Source: Streptococcus orisasini
Lineage (GTDB): Bacteria > Bacillota > Bacilli > Lactobacillales > Streptococcaceae
NCBI RefSeq assembly: GCF_001431045.1
Contig: NZ_BCLE01000029.1
Location: 55,879 to 119,878 of the forward strand
Length of the DNA stretch: 64,000 nt
Reading direction: 5' to 3'
Positions within the stretch are counted from its first letter, which is position 1. Each line of letters opens with the position of its first letter. The notes beneath the pieces were generated by a model, which worked only from the letters and a program-made list of their open reading frames with translations, had not been told where the DNA came from and made no database searches. The position numbers and the translations under genes were made by a program. Shown one piece after another: positions 7,429-15,687 of the stretch.

Positions 7429-9166
7429 CTTCTTCACCTCCCTTTCCTTGTGTTTGTGTTTCATATACTTCACGGTAAATAGCGTTTGAAAGCAGCAAGT
7501 CTTCGTGGCTGCCAATAGCATCTATCTTACCATCATTTAGGACAACAATACGATCAGCATCCTGAATAGATGAAATGCGCTGGCCAATAATAATCTTCGT
7601 CGTATCCTTTAAACTAGCTGCCAAACCTTGCCTGATTAGAGCATCTGTCTTGGTATCAACTGCCGATGTCGAATCATCCAAAATCAAAATTTTAGGATTC
7701 ATCAAAAGGGCACGGGCAATACAGAGCCGCTGCCGCTGGCCGCCTGAAACATTAGCACCGCCGCGCTCAATCATCGTATCATAGCCGTCTTTAAAGGTAG
7801 AAATAAATTCATCGGCCTGAGCAATTTTACAAGCAGCAATGATTTCCTCATCGGTAGCCTCTTTATTTCCCCAGCGCATGTTTTCTTTGATCGTTCCTGA
7901 GAACAAGACATTGGTTTGCAACACCATGGCCACTTGCTTGCGAAGATGATCTAAATCATATTCGCGGACATCTACTCCACCTACTTTAACAGCTCCTGAT
8001 TCAACGTCATATAAACGAGCAATCAGCTGTACCAGACTTGATTTCCCAGAACCCGTACCGCCAAGAATTCCAATAACTTCACCCGAACGAATGGTAAAAT
8101 TGATATCGCTTAAGACATGAGCCTTGTCTCCATCTTCATCTGTATAGGAGAAATTAACATGATCAAAGACAATAGAACCATCTTTTACTTCTGTCTGACC
8201 GTTTTCTGGAGAAACAATTGTTGAATCTGCCGTCAGAACCTGATCAATACGCTCCACAGATGCTGTCGAAATAGACAGGAGCACAAAAATCATGGTAAAC
8301 ATCATAAGGGACATCAAGATGGTCATGGTGTAGGTGAACATGGCTGTTAAATCACCTGTTGTTAACTCATCAGAAACAATCAAGTGAGCACCCAACCAAG
8401 AAATCATCAAGAAGGAAGTATACATTGACAGCATCATAGCAGGGTTATTGACGGTAACCAAGCGAATAGCCTTCATGAACATGTTATAAATCATGCGGGA
8501 AGCTTTTTTAAATTTGACTGTCTCTTTTTCCTCTTTGACATATGACTTCACGACACGCATATTCGTGATATTTTCCTGCACACTGTTATTTAAATGGTCG
8601 TATTCTTTGAAGACCTTTTTGAAGATTGGAAATACCGTACGCATAACCAAGGTTAAAACCAAGGCAAGAAAAATCGCCACATAAACAAAGATCATAGCCA
8701 TTTTAGCATTAATCAAAAAAGTCGCACAAAAGGCAAAAATCAAATTCAAGGGCGCACGAACACAGACGCGGATAATCATCTGGTATGAATTTTGAATGTT
8801 GGTAACATCAGTCATCATACGCGTAACCAAGCCGCCGGCTGAAAACTTATCAATATTTTCAAATGAGAATGTCTGCACCTTGCTAAACAAAGCCCTACGC
8901 AGATTTTTAGCAAAACCAGCAGATGCTTTGGCTCCATAATTAGCAGACTGAATTCCGCAAAATAAAGATAAAAAAGCACAGACCAGCATTAAAAAGCCAA
9001 ATTTGAGAATATTACTCATATCTGATTCTTTAACACCGTTGTTGAGCAGATAAGCCATGACAAAAGGAATAGAAATTTCAAAAATAACCTCAAAAGCCAT
9101 AAAGACAGAAGCTAAAATTGAAGGCTTTTTATAGTCCTTAATCTCAGCAATAAGAGATTTAAGCAT
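7418..9166 (-). CDS. ABC exporter half, degenerate-site subunit
   Basis: A 582-residue TM-plus-ATPase half-transporter. Walker A is GGTGSGKSS and the signature VSGGQ. Walker B reads ILILDDSTS, with Asp in place of the catalytic Glu, so the composite ATP site using this Walker B is expected to be non-hydrolysing, as in known heterodimeric exporters. The start at 9166 has SD GGAGG 4-5 nt upstream; the longer reading frame lacks support. It is coupled to the downstream half-transporter by an 11-nt overlap. Likely a multidrug or peptide efflux pump in the membrane; the substrate is not readable. Confidence 0.92.
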   Translation of the reverse strand: MLKSLIAEIKDYKKPSILASVFMAFEVIFEISIPFVMAYLLNNGVKESDMSNILKFGFLMLVCAFLSLFCGIQSANYGAKASAGFAKNLRRALFSKVQTFSFENIDKFSAGGLVTRMMTDVTNIQNSYQMIIRVCVRAPLNLIFAFCATFLINAKMAMIFVYVAIFLALVLTLVMRTVFPIFKKVFKEYDHLNNSVQENITNMRVVKSYVKEEKETVKFKKASRMIYNMFMKAIRLVTVNNPAMMLSMYTSFLMISWLGAHLIVSDELTTGDLTAMFTYTMTILMSLMMFTMIFVLLSISTASVERIDQVLTADSTIVSPENGQTEVKDGSIVFDHVNFSYTDEDGDKAHVLSDINFTIRSGEVIGILGGTGSGKSSLVQLIARLYDVESGAVKVGGVDVREYDLDHLRKQVAMVLQTNVLFSGTIKENMRWGNKEATDEEIIAACKIAQADEFISTFKDGYDTMIERGGANVSGGQRQRLCIARALLMNPKILILDDSTSAVDTKTDALIRQGLAASLKDTTKIIIGQRISSIQDADRIVVLNDGKIDAIGSHEDLLLSNAIYREVYETQTQGKGGEEDDK

Positions 9167-9297
9167 AGTTCCTCCTCTAATGAAAACTTTAATAATAGCA
9201 ATACGTTTAAACAAAAATTATTTGCCAATCTATCTAAGATGAGATTAGCAAGCAATAAACAGAATCAAATTAAGGTAAAATTGATAAAAGCATGAAA

Positions 9298-9328
9298 TCA
9301 ACCCCTGATCAAATGATCTAGGGGTTGA
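9298..9328 (-). terminator. Terminator of rpsA
   Basis: TCAACCCCT...AGGGGTTGA forms a long stem (with an inner GATCA/TGATC) 15 nt beyond the rpsA stop. T-rich sequence follows on the minus strand. Confidence 0.75.
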
Positions 9329-9342
9329 CGAGTTTTCATCTC

Positions 9343-10542
9343 TTATAATTCAATATCACCAAACAAGTCAGCCATTGAGAATCCAGTTTGTGTTTCTGGA
9401 AGTTCGTAATCTTGTTTTTCCTGACGTTTTGAACGACGAGGACGTGACTGACGTTTTTCACCACTGTTTTCATCCTGTGCTGGACGCTCTTCAAGAGCTT
9501 TGATAGAAAGTGACACACGTTCATCAGCAGTATTAACATCGAGAACCTTAACAGTTACATCTTGACCTACTGAAAGAACATCTTTTGGATTTTCAACACG
9601 TTTGTGAGAAATTTGTGAAATGTGAACCAAACCATCAATACCTGGAAGAACTTCAACAAAGGCACCAAAGTCTGTCAAACGTTTTACCTTGCCTTCAATA
9701 ACATCACCTGCAGCAAGTTTTTGTTCAACACCATCCCATGGTCCAGGAGTTGTTGCTTTAAGAGAAAGTGATACACGACCTGCTTCTTCATCGATAGCAA
9801 GAACTTTAACTTGAATTTCTTCACCGACAGTTACAACTGATTTTGGTGAAACGTTGCGTTCATGTGATAATTCCGTAACGTGAACCAGTCCATCAACACC
9901 GCCGAGGTCAATGAAGGCACCAAAGCTTGTCAAACGAGCAACAGTACCGGTAACAATATCACCAACAGCAAGTTTTGAGAAAACTTCTTTACGAGCTGCC
10001 TCTGCTGCTGCTTCAACAACATCACGGCGTGAAAGGATGAAACGATTTTCTGCTGGATCAACTTCTTTAATTTTAGCTTCAAATTCTTGACCGACAAATT
10101 TTTCAGTGTTACGTACAAAACGTGTATCAATCATAGATGCCGGAATAAAACCGCGTAAGCCTTCAAATTCAACTGAAAGTCCGCCTTTAACAGCACGAGT
10201 TCCTTTGACAGTCACAACTTCACCTTCACGGCCAATAAGTTTGTCCCAAGCTTTGCGAGCTTCTAGACGTTTTTTAGAGACAAGGAAAGTTACTGTATCT
10301 GTATCTTTTCCGACAACTTGACGAAGAACAAGTACCTCAACCTTTTCTCCTGGTTTAACTAAATCGTTAATATCAGCATTGCGATCATTAGTTAATTCGC
10401 GAAGTGTTAATACTGCTTCAACACCTGTTCCTTCAATAACAAGGTTTGCTTGTTCACCATCTACAGTCAAAACTTCTGCAGTAACAACATCGCCCGGATT
10501 TACTTCACTGACACTGTTTAGCAAATCTTCAAATTCATTCAT
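9343..10542 (-). CDS. rpsA: 30S ribosomal protein S1
   Basis: A 399-residue S1 with four S1/OB domains (roughly 15-85, 105-170, 190-260, 275-345), each showing the GxVxxxxxFGAFVxL pattern in the last two. A basic, low-complexity tail ([11 protein letters not shown]) follows. This is the short Gram-positive form; E. coli S1 has six domains. It helps mRNA binding on the 30S subunit. The ATG at 10542 has SD GGAGG, with a hairpin directly 5' of it. It is transcribed alone and ends at its own terminator. Confidence 0.95.
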   Translation of the reverse strand: MNEFEDLLNSVSEVNPGDVVTAEVLTVDGEQANLVIEGTGVEAVLTLRELTNDRNADINDLVKPGEKVEVLVLRQVVGKDTDTVTFLVSKKRLEARKAWDKLIGREGEVVTVKGTRAVKGGLSVEFEGLRGFIPASMIDTRFVRNTEKFVGQEFEAKIKEVDPAENRFILSRRDVVEAAAEAARKEVFSKLAVGDIVTGTVARLTSFGAFIDLGGVDGLVHVTELSHERNVSPKSVVTVGEEIQVKVLAIDEEAGRVSLSLKATTPGPWDGVEQKLAAGDVIEGKVKRLTDFGAFVEVLPGIDGLVHISQISHKRVENPKDVLSVGQDVTVKVLDVNTADERVSLSIKALEERPAQDENSGEKRQSRPRRSKRQEKQDYELPETQTGFSMADLFGDIEL

Positions 10543-10552
10543 TCTAAAAAAA

Positions 10553-10585
10553 CCTCCGACAAGAAATAAGACGCCTTATTTCTTG
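10553..10585 (-). promoter_or_regulatory. Leader hairpin abutting the rpsA SD
   Basis: A perfect 11-bp stem (CAAGAAATAAG/CTTATTTCTTG, 10560-10585, 4-nt loop) ends 2 nt before the GGAGG of rpsA (10553-10557). The placement suits translational autoregulation of S1. That role is inferred. Confidence 0.55.
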
Positions 10586-10674
10586 ATAACAATATATTTT
10601 CACAAGGCAACCCGCAAGGACAAACAATAAGACGCATCTTTCTGACAGCCTTAAACCTGGTCTAATACCTCTGA

Positions 10675-10746
10675 CTGGGGTAGCTGGATTCGAACCAGCG
10701 CGTCAGGGAGTCAAAGTCCCTTGCCTTACCGCTTGGCTATACCCCA
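10675..10746 (-). tRNA. tRNA-Gln(TTG)
   Basis: 72-nt cloverleaf. Acceptor TGGGGTA/TACCCCA, anticodon loop CTTTGAC (TTG), T-arm GGTTCGAATCC, discriminator G, no encoded CCA. It lies downstream of tRNA-Tyr on the same strand. Confidence 0.95.
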
Positions 10747-10762
10747 AAAGCAAATAACTTAA

Positions 10763-10902
10763 TACTCAGGAAAAGCTAGAGAACTAAGTTGAACACGACC
10801 TAAAATCCTAGTGAAAAAGATAAACTTCCTAGCGTTATATCTAACGCTTCGTCAGTTTCCTATTTTCATACGGATTTTTAAACGGTCTTTGTATCCTGAG
10901 TA
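10763..10902. repeat. tRNA spacer bounded by a 9-bp inverted repeat
   Basis: TACTCAGGA (10763-10771) and TCCTGAGTA (10894-10902) bracket almost the whole spacer between tRNA-Tyr and tRNA-Gln. The outer arm touches the 3' end of tRNA-Tyr. An internal hairpin AGCGTTA/TAACGCT is present. It may be a processing stem or an insertion; no coding signal. Confidence 0.4.
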
Positions 10903-10983
10903 TGGAAGGGGAGGGATTCGAACCCCCGAACCCGAAGGAGCGGATTTACAGTCCGCCGCGTTTAGCCTCTTCGCTACCCTTCC
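10903..10983 (-). tRNA. tRNA-Tyr(GTA)
   Basis: 81-nt class II tRNA with a long variable arm. Acceptor GGAAGGG/CCCTTCC, anticodon GTA in CTGTAAA, T-arm GGTTCGAATCC, discriminator A, no encoded CCA. Confidence 0.95.
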
Positions 10984-11042
10984 GTTGACAACTAAAAATT
11001 AGTTTACCATAATTTCAGGCCAAAATCAAGCCCTTTCTATTT

Positions 11043-11273
11043 TTAGTTATTCAAATTATAGGTTTCAATAATTGCTTCTACAGCGGTTTCTAAATTTTTA
11101 TGAAAGTCTACAACAGCACCATTTTTTACAGCTGCGTATTTTTCATCAATTTCAGCAATTTGACCGATAACTTTTTTGCCGATTGTCAGCTGATAACCTG
11201 TTAGCTTAGCGCCATTTATCTCAACCTGAGCATCACTGATTTGAATTTCAATTTTTTTATCTTTTTTACGCAT
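11043..11273 (-). CDS. DUF2969 family small protein
   Basis: A 76-residue charged protein with a beta-rich pattern (KIEIQISDAQVEINGAKLTG). It matches the small DUF2969 family conserved in streptococci and lactobacilli near rpsA. Predicted cytoplasmic; function unknown. SD GAGAGGTAAG precedes the ATG. Confidence 0.75.
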   Translation of the reverse strand: MRKKDKKIEIQISDAQVEINGAKLTGYQLTIGKKVIGQIAEIDEKYAAVKNGAVVDFHKNLETAVEAIIETYNLNN

Positions 11274-11365
11274 AACTTACCTCTCAAGTATTTTACACAA
11301 AAAAAGAAAAGCTTGCAAGGGCAAGTTTGGGCGTTTTTTTAATTCTTTCTATGCTTCTATAACAA

Positions 11366-11413
11366 TAAAAATCGCCAGAAACAGTATCTATTAACCTTTT
11401 CTGACGATTTTTT
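11366..11413. terminator. Bidirectional terminator after ilvE
   Basis: AAAATCGCCAGAA pairs with TTCTGACGATTTT, with one mismatch and an 18-nt loop. A-tract and T-tract flank it. Confidence 0.75.
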
Positions 11414-11595
11414 AATTAATAGGTTAAACAGGATGGTGCAACAGTCAAAAAGAAATTTCATTGGCTGCAAGCTATCTGAAAATTTCCTCTTAATGTCTGC
11501 TCACCTTGTTTAAGTCAATTTCCTGCTCTTTAGGATTTTGAGAAAGTCTGCAAAGAAACGGAGTTAAATTGTTCTCGCTATCTTTCTTTTGAAAT
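11414..11595. other. Intergenic stretch without recognised feature
   Basis: Together with the terminator at 11366-11413 this fills a gap of about 320 bp between the DUF2969 gene and ilvE. I see no ORF with an SD, no tRNA and no clear riboswitch. A weak AGAAATTTC/GAAAATTTCCT inverted pairing is present. Confidence 0.3.
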
Positions 11596-12621
11596 TTATT
11601 CATCAACCTTGTAAATCCAGCCTTCTGGTGCTTCAACATCGCCGAACTGAATACCTGTCAATTCATCATAAAGCTTACGCGTCACAGGTCCTACTTCTGT
11701 TTCACTGTAGAAAACATGGAAGTCATCGCCGTGCTGAACACCGCCGATTGGCGAGATAACAGCTGCTGTACCGCAGGCACCAGCTTCAACAAATTTATCC
11801 AAATCATCAATTCTGACCTCACCTTCAATGGCTTTCATGCCAAAACGTTCCTTAGCCAAATAAAGAAGGGAATATTTGGTGATAGATGGCAGAATAGACG
11901 GGCTGAGCGGTGTGATAAATTCATTATCTTTTGTGATACCAAAGAAGTTTGCTGAACCCACTTCTTCAATTTTAGTGTGAGTTGCCGGATCAAGATAAAT
12001 AACATCTGAGAATTGGCGGTCATGGGCTACCTTACCTGGCAAGAGACTGGCTGCGTAATTGCCACCAACCTTAGCTGCACCTGTTCCATGAGGAGCTGCA
12101 CGGTCATAGTCATCTTGGATCAAGAAATTAGTTGGTGCTAAGCCACCTTTGAAATAATTTCCAACCGGCATAGCAAAGACTGTAAAGATATATTCATCTG
12201 CCGGATGAACACCAATAACATCGCCAACACCAAGCATCAAAGGACGCAGATAGAGCGTTGCACCGGTACCATATGGCGGAACATATTCTTCATTGGCACG
12301 AACCACTTGCTTCACTGCGTCAATGAATTTGTCTGTCGGCACTTGTGGCATTAACAAGCGATCTGCTGTACGCTGCAGGCGTTCAGCGTTCTTATTTGGA
12401 CGGAACAATTGTACAGAACCATCTTTGGTACGATAGGCTTTCAACCCTTCAAAGGCTTGCTGGCCGTAGTGAAGTGCTGGTGAACTTTCTGAAATATGAA
12501 GGGTTGCATCTTCTGTCAGCTTGCCTTCATCCCACTTACCATCTTTGTAGTAAGAGATGTAACGGAATGGAAGTTTGTGATATTCAAATCCAAGGTTTTC
12601 CCAGTCTAAATCTACTGTCAT
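11596..12621 (-). CDS. ilvE: Branched-chain amino acid aminotransferase
   Basis: A 341-residue fold-type IV PLP aminotransferase catalysing the last step of Leu/Ile/Val synthesis and the first of their degradation. Visible family features are the N-terminal HYGQQAFEGLKAY block, the PLP-lysine region GAAKVGGNYAASL (the Lys is the likely Schiff-base residue) and the GTAAVISPIG phosphate-cup block. The length is normal for the long BCAT branch. A promoter lies at 12656-12683 and SD GAGGA precedes the ATG. It sits directly downstream of parC but has its own promoter and terminator. Confidence 0.95.
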   Translation of the reverse strand: MTVDLDWENLGFEYHKLPFRYISYYKDGKWDEGKLTEDATLHISESSPALHYGQQAFEGLKAYRTKDGSVQLFRPNKNAERLQRTADRLLMPQVPTDKFIDAVKQVVRANEEYVPPYGTGATLYLRPLMLGVGDVIGVHPADEYIFTVFAMPVGNYFKGGLAPTNFLIQDDYDRAAPHGTGAAKVGGNYAASLLPGKVAHDRQFSDVIYLDPATHTKIEEVGSANFFGITKDNEFITPLSPSILPSITKYSLLYLAKERFGMKAIEGEVRIDDLDKFVEAGACGTAAVISPIGGVQHGDDFHVFYSETEVGPVTRKLYDELTGIQFGDVEAPEGWIYKVDE

Positions 12622-12655
12622 GTTAAAATCCTCTTTCTTCCTTTTTTCTTTTTCT

Positions 12656-12683
12656 ATTGTACGCTTTTCCCTAAAATTTTCAA
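12656..12683 (-). promoter_or_regulatory. Promoter of ilvE
   Basis: -35 TTGAAA (12678-12683), 16-bp spacer, -10 TACAAT (12656-12661), on the minus strand. Confidence 0.6.
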
Positions 12684-12722
12684 GTATTTTTTCGTAAAAT
12701 TCTGAAAATTTCTTTTAAAAAC

Positions 12723-12749
12723 AGAAGAGAAGCTGCTTAGCTCTCTTCT
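12723..12749 (-). terminator. Terminator of parC
   Basis: AGAAGAGAGCT/AGCTTCTCTTCT stem with a 4-nt loop, followed on the minus strand by GTTTTTAAAA. It lies about 80 nt past the parC stop. Confidence 0.75.
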
Positions 12750-12830
12750 TGGGTATTATTAACATTCTGCTTAACCAGGCCTAAGACACTTAGTTCTTGC
12801 TGCTTGATTTAAATAGTCTCGTCTTAAAAT

Positions 12831-15290
12831 TTATTTTATTCTGACCGAAAGGATACCCTCATCTGAAATCGTATCTGAAATGAAGCTGCCGTTGCTGGTG
12901 CGTTCTGACAAAGACAGCTCAGCCAGATTAATTTCGTAGGCTGCTAAGGTCTGGGATTTAACCTCGAGAATTTCTTTTTGTCCGCTGCTAGGATCCGCTG
13001 TTGTAAACAGGTCCAGCTCTTCGGCTTCTGCTTCTGAGAACACCGGTCCGGCCGCAAAAACACGATGCGGCTTACTCTTAAGTTCGCGCAGCACCTGCAG
13101 ACCTCTTTTAGCTCGGCTGGTAACCGGAATAAGACTGATGGCCATCCGTTTTAGGCTGCCTCGCTGGGTCAGGATGTAAATGCTGTCCGTATTAGCGATA
13201 AAGGCGCTAACCAAGTAATCCCCATCTTTGAGATTAACGGCCTTAACACCTGCGGCTTTAGGTCCTACAATTGGTACTTCTTCGATGTTGAAGCGCAGAG
13301 CATAGCCCTTGCCAGTAACCAGCATAACATCATCTAGTTTGATTGGAGATATGGCAACAATCTGGTCATCTTCACTCTTTAATTTGGCGTATTTAACTGA
13401 TTTTGTTTTGTAGCTGCGCCATGGCGTCAAATCTTTGCGCTCGAAACGCTTGATTTGCCCCAGACGGGTTGCTGCATAGTAAGTACCTTCTTCAAATCGA
13501 TTAACGACATCAACATAAAGAATCTTTTCATCCGTCGCAAAATTGGTGATACTCTGGCTGAGATGCTCACCGATTTCTTTCCAACGGACATCCACCAATT
13601 CATGAACAGGCCGGTAGATAACATTGCCAAGATTAGTAAACAGCAACAGCTCTTGAGTCGTTTTAGCCGTTTCAATAAAGACAGCCTCATCATCGTCGCG
13701 TTTACCCAGTTCTTCAACTGTTGAAGCATTGAAAGAACGCGGACTGGTGCGCTTGATGTACCCTTCACGGGTAACGCTGACAATCGTTTCTTCCTCAACG
13801 ATAAGACTGGCTGTATCAATTTCAATAGCCTGTGCCTTATCCTGCAATTCTGTCAAACGCGGGCTGGCGAATTTCTTTTTAACCTCACGCAGCTCGCGTT
13901 TCATGACATTGTACATGGTGCGTTCATCACCGATGATAGCAGATAAGGTGGTGATTTGTTCACGCAGTGCTGCATCTTCTTCTTCCAAGGTAACAATATC
14001 GGTATTGGTTAAGCGATAAAGCTGCAAGGTAACAATAGCTTCGGCCTGCTCCTCAGTAAAATCATAACTGACTTTGAGATTTTCCTTGGCATCAGCTTTA
14101 TTTTCAGATGCACGGATAAGAGCGATAACCTCATCCAAGATAGACAAGACGCGAATGAGCCCTTCAACAATGTGCAGGCGTTTTTCCGCCTTTTCCTTGT
14201 CAAATTTAGACCGCTCCACAATAATATTTTTCCGGTGAGCGATGTAGCTGGACAGCATAGGAATAATGCCGACCTGACGCGGTGTGTAGTTATCAATAGC
14301 CACCATGTTAAAGCTGTAATTGATCTGCAGATCCGTATATTTGAAGAGGTAATTCAAAATGGTCTCTTCATCGGCATCTTTTTTGAGCTCAATGGCAATC
14401 CGCAGACCATCACGGTCAGACTCATCGCGCACTTCAGCAATACCTGGAACCTTGTTGTTAATGCGAATGTCGTCAATCTTTTTGACCAAGACAGCTTTAT
14501 TGACTTCATAAGGAATTTCAGTAGCAACAATTTGCTTTTTACCGCCCTTGAGGCTTTCAATTTCCGTCCGCGAACGAACTGCTACACGTCCTTTGCCGGT
14601 TTCGTAAGCTTTGCGGATTTCATCTTTACCCTGGATAATAGCTCCTGTCGGAAAATCTGGTCCAGGCAGAAATTCCATAAGTTTGTCCAGTTTGGCCTTT
14701 GGATGGTCAATCATGTAAACGACAGCATCAATAACCTCAGCTAAATTATGCGGCGGAATATCTGTCGCATAACCCGCTGAAATACCTGTCGCTCCATTGA
14801 CGAGGAGATTTGGAAAAGCCGCCGGCAGTACGGTCGGTTCTTTTTCAGTATCGTCAAAATTCCAGGCCCAAGGCACAGTGTTTTTGTCAATATCCTGAAG
14901 CAGATAACCTGCAATTTCAGACAGACGAGCCTCGGTATAACGCATAGCAGCGGCCGGATCGCCATCCATGGAACCGTTGTTACCGTGCATTTCAATCAAG
15001 GTCTCACGGTTTTTCCAGTCCTGGCTCATCCGCACCATAGCATCGTAAATCGAGCTGTCACCATGTGGGTGAAAGTTACCCATGACATTACCGACAGACT
15101 TGGCAGATTTACGAAAACCCTTGTCATGCGTATTGCCATCTTTATTCATGGAATACAGAATACGGCGCTGAACAGGCTTCAGCCCATCACGAATATCAGG
15201 CAGCGCCCGTTCCTGAATGATGTATTTGGAGTAGCGGCCAAAGCGCTCTCCCATGATGTCCTCGAGGGACATGTTTTGAATATTACTCAT
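12831..15290 (-). CDS. parC: DNA topoisomerase IV subunit A
   Basis: An 819-residue ParC that decatenates replicated chromosomes with ParE. The winged-helix/tower core carries the catalytic tyrosine in RYTEARL (Tyr118). The quinolone-determining positions Ser79 and Asp83 (GDSSIYDAM) are wild type, so no fluoroquinolone-resistance substitution is seen there. The C-terminal half is the DNA-wrapping beta-pinwheel with GYIKRT-type repeats. A small gene of unknown function separates it from parE. The SD is weak. Confidence 0.96.
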   Translation of the reverse strand: MSNIQNMSLEDIMGERFGRYSKYIIQERALPDIRDGLKPVQRRILYSMNKDGNTHDKGFRKSAKSVGNVMGNFHPHGDSSIYDAMVRMSQDWKNRETLIEMHGNNGSMDGDPAAAMRYTEARLSEIAGYLLQDIDKNTVPWAWNFDDTEKEPTVLPAAFPNLLVNGATGISAGYATDIPPHNLAEVIDAVVYMIDHPKAKLDKLMEFLPGPDFPTGAIIQGKDEIRKAYETGKGRVAVRSRTEIESLKGGKKQIVATEIPYEVNKAVLVKKIDDIRINNKVPGIAEVRDESDRDGLRIAIELKKDADEETILNYLFKYTDLQINYSFNMVAIDNYTPRQVGIIPMLSSYIAHRKNIIVERSKFDKEKAEKRLHIVEGLIRVLSILDEVIALIRASENKADAKENLKVSYDFTEEQAEAIVTLQLYRLTNTDIVTLEEEDAALREQITTLSAIIGDERTMYNVMKRELREVKKKFASPRLTELQDKAQAIEIDTASLIVEEETIVSVTREGYIKRTSPRSFNASTVEELGKRDDDEAVFIETAKTTQELLLFTNLGNVIYRPVHELVDVRWKEIGEHLSQSITNFATDEKILYVDVVNRFEEGTYYAATRLGQIKRFERKDLTPWRSYKTKSVKYAKLKSEDDQIVAISPIKLDDVMLVTGKGYALRFNIEEVPIVGPKAAGVKAVNLKDGDYLVSAFIANTDSIYILTQRGSLKRMAISLIPVTSRAKRGLQVLRELKSKPHRVFAAGPVFSEAEAEELDLFTTADPSSGQKEILEVKSQTLAAYEINLAELSLSERTSNGSFISDTISDEGILSVRIK

Positions 15291-15350
15291 AATATTTCTT
15301 CTTTTATTTTTTCTTTTTTGATAATCGCCTTAGACAATAATTAAAATTTA

Positions 15351-15668
15351 TTAGAAATCTAATTTGTTATTTTGTCTATCCGCTTCTCGCTCTAGAATCT
15401 TATTTATTTCTTCATAACTAAATAATTCAGTATCAAACAATCCATATACAGCAACCAATTTAAAATAACCACGATTACATAGCGACTCCACCTTACCTTC
15501 GTAACCTTTTTCAATCAGCCATTCCTTAATATCATCAAACGCATCGTCATTCTGCATTTGATAGGCATACGGATGATCAGATTCTATAACATAGCCTTTA
15601 TCTTCTAATATTGTTCTAAAACGTAACATCTGATCGTCAAATTCTTTATCATTAGTCCAATATTTCAT
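15351..15668 (-). CDS. Small acidic protein of unknown function between parE and parC
   Basis: 105 residues, acidic, no signal peptide or TM segment. The pattern is a helix (DDQMLRFRTILEDKGY), a strand (HPYAYQM), a helix (FDDIKEWLIEKGYEG) and strands (YFKLVAVYGL). This resembles the small RraB-like alpha/beta fold, but only weakly and by eye. It lies 19 nt after parE and 60 nt before parC in the same direction, so it is probably co-transcribed with them. The SD is poor. Composition is more AT-rich than parC/parE, suggesting later insertion. Confidence 0.55.
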   Translation of the reverse strand: MKYWTNDKEFDDQMLRFRTILEDKGYVIESDHPYAYQMQNDDAFDDIKEWLIEKGYEGKVESLCNRGYFKLVAVYGLFDTELFSYEEINKILEREADRQNNKLDF

Positions 15669-15687
15669 TATTCTACTCTATTTCAAT

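Noticed and set aside
10811..11002. 63-codon plus-strand ORF across tRNA-Tyr
   Set aside because: Its second half is antisense tRNA sequence; not a gene.
14172..14744. 190-codon plus-strand ORF inside parC
   Set aside because: Antisense to strongly conserved parC sequence, no SD and no recognisable domain; a codon-bias shadow.
12831..15290. Quinolone resistance substitution in ParC
   Set aside because: Ser79 and Asp83 are both wild type.
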